In this document: positions 57,479 through 64,000 of the stretch, in pieces
How positions within the stretch are numbered: position 1 is the stretch's first letter
Layout of the letters: each line of letters starts with the position of its first letter
NCBI GenBank assembly: GCA_947069175.1
Contig: CAMTDV010000013.1
Location: forward strand, 17,313,412 to 17,377,411
DNA length: 64,000 nt
Source of the DNA: Scalesia atractyloides
Lineage: Eukaryota; Streptophyta; Magnoliopsida; Asterales; Asteraceae
Direction: 5' to 3'
Position numbers and translations under genes: made by a program
Notes under the pieces: model-generated
What the model saw: only the letters and a program-made list of their open reading frames with translations
What the model was told of the DNA's origin: nothing
Databases searched by the model: none

Positions 57479-59916
57479 TTAAGTAGTTGAAGTAGTAGGA
57501 AAAAGATGCGGGTATTTTTCACGCATTGAGTCTTCACGTTCCCAAGTAAAGTCAGGTCCCCGTTTCGACTCCCAGCGTACCCTAACAATTGGAATGCGAC
57601 TTCGTCGAAGACGCTTCTCCCCGTAGTCCATGATCTCCACTGGTCTTTCAATAAAATGCATAGATTCATCAATCTGAATATCTTCCAGCGGAATATGGAG
57701 ATTCCCATCAGCGAGGCACTTCTTCAAGTTCGACACGTGGAATGTGGGATGAATCCTGTTGAGTTCTTCTGGTAAGTCAAGCTTGTATGCTACAGGACCT
57801 ACTCTTTCGAGTATCTTGAAAGGTCCTACGTAACGAGGTGCTAGCTTCCCCTTTTGACCAAAACGAACTACTCCCTTCCACGGTGATACTTTTAAAAGCA
57901 CATGATCACCAATGTTAAACTCTAAGGGCTTCCGTCGTTTATCTGCATAACTCTTTTGACGACTTTGAGCCGCTAAAAGATTGTTTCGAATTTGATGAAT
58001 CTTGTCTGCGGTTTCTTGGATCAATTCTGGACCAGTAATTTGTGCTTCCCCAATTTCGTGCCAACATACAGGAGATCGGCACTTACGACCATATAAGGCT
58101 TCAAAAGGTGCCATGTCGATGCTCGAATGATAGTTGTTGTTATACGAAAATTCTACTAATGGTAGTTGGGCGTCCCAATTTCCCTTGAAGTCTATGACAC
58201 ATGCTCTAAGCATATCTTCAAGAGTTTGAATGGTGCGCTCAGACTGTCCATCAGTTTGAGGATGATAGGCGGTACTGAGATCTAATCGTGTGCCCATAGC
58301 GGATTGTACTGCTTGCCATGTTCGTGAGGTGAAACGACCATCACGATCAGAAATAATACTTAACGGTACCCCATGTCGGCTTACGATTTCGTTGATATAA
58401 ATACGTGCAAGCTTTTCGTTTTTGAAATCTTCGCGGATAGGAATAAAGTGAGCTGATTTTGTAAGTCGGTCTATAATTACCCATATTGTGTCATACCCAC
58501 CAGAAGTGCGAGGTAACCCGGTAATGAAATCCATGGTTATATTTTCCCACTTCCATACAGGTATTTCTGGTTGGACTAGAAGTCCTGAGGGTCTTTGGTG
58601 TTCAGCCTTCACCTTGGAACATGTGAGACACTTGGAAACAAAAACAGCAATATCCCTCTTCATTCCAGGCCACCAATAGGTGTATCGTAGGTCTTGATAC
58701 ATCTTATCGGCTCCTGGGTGTATAGAATATCGCGTTTTGTGAGCTTCATTCATAAGAGTTTCACGAAGATTGTTGTGGTTAGGAATCCAGATACGTTCTA
58801 GGTAATACATAATACCGTCTGATTTAGTTTCAAGTTTTAGCTCGGCTCCACAGGACATCTCCTTTCGTACATCTTCTTCTGTTATTGAAACGTGTTGGGC
58901 TTCTCGAATTTGATCTTTAATGTCGGTTATAATTTGCGAACATAGAAGATGAATGGAGTTCGCATAACCCTTTCGACTAAGTGCATCAGCCACCACATTT
59001 GCTTTACCAGGGTGGTATCTAATTTCACAGTCGTAATCATTCAGGAATTCGACCCATCTTCGTTGCCTCATGTTTAACTCTTTTTGATTGAAGATATGTT
59101 GAAGACTCTTGTGGTCAGTGTATATTTCACACTTAGTACCATAGAGATAATGTCTCCATATCTTAAGAGCGAATACAACGGCTCCAAGTTCTAGGTCATG
59201 AGTGGTGTAATTCTTTTCATGTGTCTTGAGTTGTCTCGAGGCATAAGCTATGACTTTTCCTCTTTGCATGAGAACGCAGCCTAATCCTTGCCCTGACGCG
59301 TCGCAATAGACTACAAAATCATCACAACCTTCAGGAAGAGTGAGGATTGGTGCATCACAAAGTTTTTGTTCAAGAGTTTGAAAAGCTTCTTCTTGCTTGG
59401 GTCCCCATACGAAAGGCTTTCCCTTATGAGTTAAAGCCGTGAGTGGCACAGCAATGCGAGAGAAGTTTGAAATGAACCGACGATAATAGCCAGCTAGTCC
59501 AAGAAAAGATCTTACTTCAGTTGGTGTACGTGGAGCTTGCCATTCTTGAACTGCTTTGATCTTTGAAGGGTCAACATGTATTCCCTTGTCATTGACTACA
59601 TGCCCGAGGAATTGCACCTCTTTTAACCAGAATTCACATTTAGAGAACTTGGCATATAGTTTTTCCTTTTCTAGAAGTGCAAGAACGAGTCGAAGATGAC
59701 GCTCATGATCAGCTTTAGATTTTGAATAAATAAGAATATCGTCGATGAAAACTATAACAAATCGATCAATGTAAGGTTTACAGACTCTGTTCATTAGGTC
59801 CATGAAGACAGCTGGTGCGTTGGTTAATCCAAACGGCATAACCATGAATTCATAGTGGCCATAACGAGTTCAAAAAGCAGTCTTAGGGACGTCTTCTTCA
59901 TGCACTCTAAGTTGAT
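57479..59916 (-). pseudogene. pol: Y pol fragment, long intact frame of 788 codons
   Basis: The frame 57479-59845 begins at an internal Met of RT. FIDD is at residues 33-36. RNase H has Asp of YCDAS near 182, TDHKSLQH near 243 and ADALSRK near 287. The integrase zinc site is His369, His376, Cys406 and Cys409; catalytic Asp439, Asp500 and Glu536 give the D35E spacing. GPFKILERVGP is near 673, and a chromodomain-like tail (RRSRIPIVRVRWESK) spans about 735-782 before the stop. Upstream, 59846-59916 continues the same RT frame but holds a TGA near 59868 where relatives have CGA. It is the best-preserved coding block in the window but lacks gag, protease and half of RT. Confidence 0.94.
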
Positions 59917-60427
59917 GTCCAGGTGTAGACACAATGACAACTCAAAGTGGGGTTAGCTCACACGACGTTTGGTATAGCATGCTTTGGCCTAATAGGTCCT
60001 TCGTACTCTCATCGTTAGTCCCCAGGTAGGCAAACTGGTCCTTTATTTTGGATTTATACGAATGCCAAGCCTAGATAGGACGTTCCGACTACCGGTACTT
60101 GTACCCTTCCAGTTACTACATGCCCGTCATGAGAACTCACTTTGATGTGATTTGAAAAAAAATACAAAAATCGTTGCAAAAATCATGGAAATTGTGTGGT
60201 GTGTGCTCTCATGGATATGATATGTTATGAGGATATGATTCATGATGAGCATTGTATAGTAATATGTACTTATGAACATGCTTGCATAACATTGAATGTA
60301 ACAATAAACATAAAGCATATAAACATCATGAATTTTGTATGTAACACATAAACAATTTAAATAATTCTAATCAACTATAGTATAGGCTCTAAGGGTCTAA
60401 TAACCTATACTATATCCCTATAGTCAT
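59917..60427 (-). other. X untranslated leader (truncated)
   Basis: Minus-strand leader homologous to G 32186-32700. It stops at 59917, where it is joined to Y RT sequence. No coding capacity. Confidence 0.85.
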
Positions 60428-60440
60428 GGCTCTGATACCA
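60428..60440 (-). other. Primer-binding site of X
   Basis: The minus strand reads TGGTATCAGAGCC three bases from the 5' LTR end at 60444. It fixes 60444-63037 as the 5' LTR. Confidence 0.95.
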
Positions 60441-61524
60441 ATCTGTCACACCCCGACCCGCAGCGGAATAAGAGTCGGGCATAATTGAGTTATCACCAAA
60501 GCTCATGATGTTTACTAAAATGTTTCATATTTATTAAATTCAAATTACAACTTCAATATTCCAAACAAGTCCATACAATTACAAGGAAAAAGTAACTAAA
60601 TAAACAATCCAAAGCCTAAACTGATTTATTCTTCTAGGCCGTCCTATGTGTTTCTTGCTGCAACTGGATCACCTGTATCATGTGTAAAAATGGGGGTTTT
60701 TGGGTCAACAAAAGTTGGCGAGTGAACCATGTTAGAAAACATTTGTTATTGATTTCTTGTTGTATTTAATATGGAAAATTGTGCAATAATCATATGTGAG
60801 CAAACGTATATAATCAAACAATAACAAACCACCTTGCATGAGTATATGACATGAATGATAATGTATATGTTGGCAACGTCATGTTCGCCCCATAGGTAAT
60901 GGGGAACGGACGGCCTATGATGATGTATGTGTGATCAAGGCTCAATCAAACGGAGCCGATCATATGTTGACAACGCCACGTTCTGCTCATAGGTAATGGG
61001 GAACGGTTCCGCTCATAGGTAACGGGGAACAGACGAGCCTGTGATAATGTATGTACTGAAAATAATAAATTTAATCTAAACATTAACCACACAAATAACT
61101 GATACATATTGGATACACATTTGATCATGGATATGATGGATGCACAAGTGTTTAAATGTAATAAATAATAAGCGACACATGATACACCCCAAAAATGTGA
61201 TTAAAACGGGGAATTTGTAGAGATTCACTCACATTGGTGCGTTCGTTTGATGATGTTGAATGCGCACGAGTTTGGAGATTTGATCGACGAGAAATAACTA
61301 ACCTAAAATAATAACGAAATGGTTCGGTAAATAAGTGGATTTTATTAACAATTTTAATAGGATTTTTAGATTTATTTTTGTGAGTTTAAGGTCATTTTCT
61401 AACTTTAAAAATATTATTTTTAAGTATTTTTAATTGATTTTTAAATTAAATAAATAAATAAAAATATAAAAAAAATGTTGACTTTTTGTTGACCGTTGAC
61501 CGGTCGGACAGTGACTTATGTGTG

Positions 61525-61600
61525 CGCTTGGTGAGGCTCGAACCCGAGACCTCTCGTACGCGTGCACGCAGCTCTACCAACTGAGCTACGTGTCTAACCC
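61525..61600 (-). other. tRNA-like module TL4 in X 5' LTR
   Basis: Same A box, B box and wobble-containing extended D stem as in the 3' LTR; one base differs near the 3' end of the module. Confidence 0.7.
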
Positions 61601-61689
61601 GAAATATTCTATGTTTTAATTATATATATATACTAATTAAATGTTTAATTTATTTGGTTTTATATTAAAAGAATTTAAATGGTTGAATC

Positions 61690-61765
61690 GGCTGCAGGGA
61701 AACCGGATCGAACTCGGGTCCTTTGGTTTGTAAGCGCACAGCCCAACCAGTTGGGCTGTGTGTCT
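61690..61765 (-). other. tRNA-like module TL3 in X 5' LTR
   Basis: Hairpin CACAGCCCAA/TTGGGCTGTG and B box GAGTTCGATCC, as in the 3' LTR. Confidence 0.62.
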
Positions 61766-61856
61766 TATCTGTTAAACTTACAGTTTATAATATCTTAAAA
61801 ACATCCTGTGACGTACTCTGATTCAGTTTAAAAAAATTGGTTTTAATTCGGAAAGC

Positions 61857-61938
61857 CGGTGCGTTTGTAAGATTCGAACTCGTGACGTGCGCTATGTGTT
61901 TCCACATAGTCCACCGCTGGACTGTGTGTCTAACCCGG
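61857..61938 (-). other. tRNA-like module TL2 in X 5' LTR
   Basis: Same one-wobble hairpin and B box GAGTTCGAATC as in the 3' LTR, starting CGGGTTAGACA. Confidence 0.62.
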
Positions 61939-62780
61939 TTTAATATCTTGTTTTAATTAAACTTATACCTAATGTTCGACTTCATCTTCTTCGTTCAAAG
62001 ATACAGACAACCGATATTCGACAGTTCTTGCTTAAATCATTCGTGGGACATATAAATGATTGAAATGTAATGGATAAAGAAGGTTTTGGAAATGAATGTA
62101 CCGGAAAGGAAGTTTTTTTTTCTCAGAACTCCGGCAAAGGTCGTCGGCTCTGTTTTGTGAATTCCGTCTGATCGGATCAATTAACAGTTTTGATCAATTA
62201 GTTGCGAAATTAAGTTACGAAACAATGATTATCAGAGGGTTTAGATGTTTGTACCGATTCACAGCGTGTTTTCGGAAATGTCCAGAGATTTTCGGCGAGT
62301 GTAAATTATCTGAAAACGTTGTCTGGGACCGATTCTGGTTGAAGGATTTGAGTTAGTATAAGTCTAACAATAGATTGAAACGAAAGAGTCGAGAATTTAC
62401 CGATTTTGTGTAAGTTTCGGTTTTCCGGCGAAAGTCCGGCGATAGCAGATAACGTTTCCGACGAACAGAAGTTAGAGTGAAAATGAAATTGAAGGTTCTG
62501 CGAGTGTTTCTGAGTTATGAGGCGATGATATTACCAGTGTAAATTGGAAGTAAATGATTTCGGTTATCAAACTCGAAAATCATATGAATCGAGTTCATTG
62601 AAGACGGAATTGATTAAGAACGTGGGTTGTAATGGATTTATCGGTTATTTTCAGTAACTCACGATCACTCAAACGTCTCTGGATGGTTGAAAGCCGATGA
62701 TCGGTTTCAGTTTTGGTGCAAACAGATGAATTCACGGGGAACTTAAGTTTTATATGATTCATTGATTACACAAAAGAATC

Positions 62781-62850
62781 AGGTAGCAGAGTGGTTAAGA
62801 TGTGTGTTGATTGTTTCTTCCGGCTGACCCGGGTTCGAAACCCGGCAGCC
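62781..62850 (+). other. tRNA-like module TL1 in X 5' LTR (antisense)
   Basis: A box TAGCAGAGTGG (62784-62794) and B box GGTTCGAAACC (62832-62842) both fit consensus, with a perfect T-arm and TTTTCTTTTTT directly downstream. It points out of the LTR 5' edge into flanking Z sequence. Confidence 0.76.
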
Positions 62851-63042
62851 TATTTTCTTTTTTATTTACTTTATTTTTACTTTTTAACAATTTTAGTTTC
62901 CATATTCTAAAATGTTTATTAATTATGTATTGTTTAAAATTAAAATGAGCATTAAATAAGCAACGAAAATTTGAAACTGACTATTCGATTAATAAACGAA
63001 GCGGGTTTTGAAAACCCGTTTTTCGACGGATGTTACAACTGC

Positions 63043-63315
63043 AGGTTGCACAGAATTATTATCATGATTGGATTTAAAGGATTGAAGATCGAGTCAAAGA
63101 ATAAGGAATGTACGGGAAGAGTGGTCTCGTAGCTTGTAATTATTTGTTATATATAATAAGTTTAACAAGAATGAATGTTGTAAATCCTTTCAAGAAAGTG
63201 TCCAATATTCTATAAATGAAACTTTAAGTATGTCATATAGGCAATAAAGAAGAAAAAATTTTGAGTCGGTATTTCCGTTGCGTCTCTTAAGGTCAAAACG
63301 TTTTAGGGTGTTTCA
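63043..63315 (+). repeat. 3' LTR of Z, segment 3 (LTR end)
   Basis: The last 273 bp of the Z LTR after X and its TSD, ending GGGTGTTTCA at 63315. It is followed by TSD GTGTT (63316-63320), identical to 16599-16603. No gene is visible. Confidence 0.85.
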
Positions 63316-63320
63316 GTGTT

Positions 63321-64000
63321 TCCACCTTAGTGTCGATGGAGGCATGGGGTGATTCGGCCTTCAGTGCAGGTTGGATCTTGCTAACGATATCGGGTGTTAT
63401 CATAGCCATTTGTTTTGCCATTAAACTTCATACAGTCTTTCTTAGACATCGAGTTGGAGGTTGTCCTTGACTTCAACCTTGCGCCCGAGTTTCGTGAAGA
63501 AGACATCTAGGTGATAGACAATAGAAGAAATGATGAGACTTGATCGTGATTATTGAAGTCATGTTTGTGCATGTAGGTAACACGTAATGCGTACAGGTTC
63601 ACATAAATGGTAATAGCATAACAAGTATCCAAAAGTTTAAACATGTATGATTGCGTAAGGAGTATAAATTTAGTTGGTTTGCGAGGATTATTATTGTTTT
63701 CTTTATTGCGATAGACGTGCGAATTGTACATCGGGTTCGAAATGAACGAGGTAACAAGTATTAAAAACACATAGAAATTGAGATAACATAAAAGATAGGA
63801 TTAGTAAAGTATTGGAGTGTTTTGGGTTGAGAAACATTGACTATTCCAAAGTGAATCGAAGATCCTTTCAAATTAGAGGAACATGCTTTGGCCTATAGGT
63901 AAAATGCTCTCGTCGAGAAGCGATTAACGGCATTTTACCCTTCCAGTTACTACACGTATCTAACTGATCGAAAAATCAAAACTTTGGTGAGATAAAAAAT
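63321..64000 (-). other. W gag start and leader
   Basis: This is the continuation of W after Z, collinear with V 5285-5920. The first 120 bp are the decayed gag N-terminus; the rest is leader. The leader hairpin GGTAAAATG (63898-63906) and CATTTTACC (63931-63939) is conserved with V. The element runs off the window. Confidence 0.8.

Larger units (their letters stand above)
54774..59916 (-). mobile_element. Gypsy fragment Y inside X (5'-truncated)
   Basis: On the minus strand it starts in mid-RT (59916) and continues through RNase H, integrase, tail, polypurine tract and one LTR (57444-54774). There is no 5' LTR, leader, gag or RT N-terminus. Its 5' end is joined to the X leader with a 2 bp overlap (TG at 59916-59917). 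Its 3' LTR ends in TGTGAAA instead of TGTGACA and then runs into X gag. Either a complete Y was later trimmed by deletion together with flanking X leader, or it inserted truncated. Confidence 0.82.
47618..63037 (-). mobile_element. Ty3/gypsy element X, same superfamily as G, hosting Y
   Basis: Its LTRs are at 47618-50237 (3') and 60444-63037 (5'), with an exact TSD ACTGC at 47613-47617 and 63038-63042. On the minus strand it reads 5' LTR, primer site, leader (to 59917), inserted Y fragment, then gag and pol (54773 down to about 50280), polypurine tract and 3' LTR. About 450 bp between the leader break and the gag start are missing compared with G. The LTRs are close to each other but clearly different from the G and Y LTRs. 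Confidence 0.9.
60444..63037 (-). repeat. 5' LTR of X
   Basis: The 2594 bp LTR pairs with 47618-50237. Most differences are single bases, apart from a TTGACC array reduced from four to two units (near 61489-61506). One hairpin unit is at 60931-60963. The perfect edge palindrome is at 63002-63018. TSD ACTGC follows. Confidence 0.93.
16604..63315 (+). mobile_element. Gypsy-like element Z, non-coding, hosting C and X
   Basis: It is bounded by identical TSDs GTGTT at 16599-16603 and 63316-63320. It begins TGTAATGGCC and ends GTGTTTCA. The first 715 bp match 20149-20866, and just before 20149 is a strong polypurine tract, so 16604-17318 is a 5' LTR remnant and 20149 starts the 3' LTR. The 3' LTR is split by C and X; its pieces (20149-21271, 45866-47617, 63043-63315) sum to about 3.15 kb. 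No gag or pol is left, so it is either a LARD-like non-autonomous element or an internally deleted copy. Confidence 0.82.
9613..64000 (-). mobile_element. Outermost Ty3/gypsy element W (interrupted, runs off both ends)
   Basis: W is visible as three collinear pieces: 9613-10099 (integrase), 13571-16603 (RNase H, RT, protease, gag) and 63321-64000 (leader). All are on the minus strand and collinear with V 1753-5920. The first gap is S2, flanked by GTTAC/GTTAT; the second is Z, flanked by GTGTT on both sides. Removing the insertions rejoins sequence homologous to V, for example across 16603/63321. The rest of integrase lies left of the window and the LTR to the right. Confidence 0.88.

Noticed and set aside
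58488..58679. Plus-strand frame inside Y integrase (and its counterpart at 36449-36640 on minus in G)
   Set aside because: The same antisense shadow appears opposite the same integrase segment in both elements, explained by conservation of the sense strand.

Overview
The window looks like heterochromatic DNA from a large plant genome. It consists almost entirely of LTR retrotransposons inserted into one another, and I see no host gene. The integrase and RT style, the chromovirus-type C-termini, the initiator-tRNA-Met primer sites and the large Ty1/copia element with a post-pol reading frame all suggest a eudicot, probably Asteraceae. That placement is inference from family resemblance. No reading frame is a complete intact polyprotein; the best preserved is a 788-codon pol fragment at 57479-59845.

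The layout can be solved from LTR ends and target-site duplications (TSDs). The outermost element, W, is a minus-strand Ty3/gypsy copy seen at 9613-10099, 13571-16603 and 63321-64000, and it runs past both window ends. Three things sit inside W. S1 (8493-9612 in view, plus strand) is an LTR fragment that itself contains minus-strand gypsy element V (1-8492). S2 (10100-13565) is a solo LTR with TSD GTTAC/GTTAT. Z (16604-63315) is a gypsy-like element with roughly 3.1 kb LTRs and TSD GTGTT. Two elements are inserted in the 3' LTR of Z. C (21272-45860, TSD GTATA) is a Ty1/copia element of about 13.5 kb once its own insertion is removed. X (47618-63037, minus strand, TSD ACTGC) is a gypsy element. 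Inside the RNase H region of C lies G (29370-40480, plus strand, TSD CTCGC/CCCGC), a gypsy element with 2.8 kb LTRs. Inside X lies Y (54774-59916), a gypsy copy of the same superfamily that has lost its 5' half. Nesting is therefore up to four levels deep.

G, X and Y are related chromovirus-like elements with gag, protease, RT, RNase H, a DD35E integrase and a C-terminal chromodomain-like tail. V and W form a second, related family. C has a very long gag region with a coiled coil and two separate CCHC-type sites, then protease, integrase, RT and RNase H. After pol it has 2 kb of TCCGGA-rich DNA and a broken env-position reading frame with another coiled coil.

The most unusual feature is in the LTRs of the G/X/Y group. 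All five LTR copies carry four tRNA-like modules each, 20 in total, in a fixed order and orientation. One antisense module near the LTR 5' edge has an A box, a B box and a downstream T-run, like a complete RNA polymerase III unit. Three sense modules sit 1.1-1.5 kb into the LTR, each with a B box and a D-arm position rebuilt as a 10-11 bp hairpin. The same LTRs also carry a tandem hairpin array with covarying stems and variable-number TTGACC (W-box) arrays. The V, S2 and Z LTRs instead carry CpG-rich palindromes, and S2 has a degenerate array with a period of about 157 bp.
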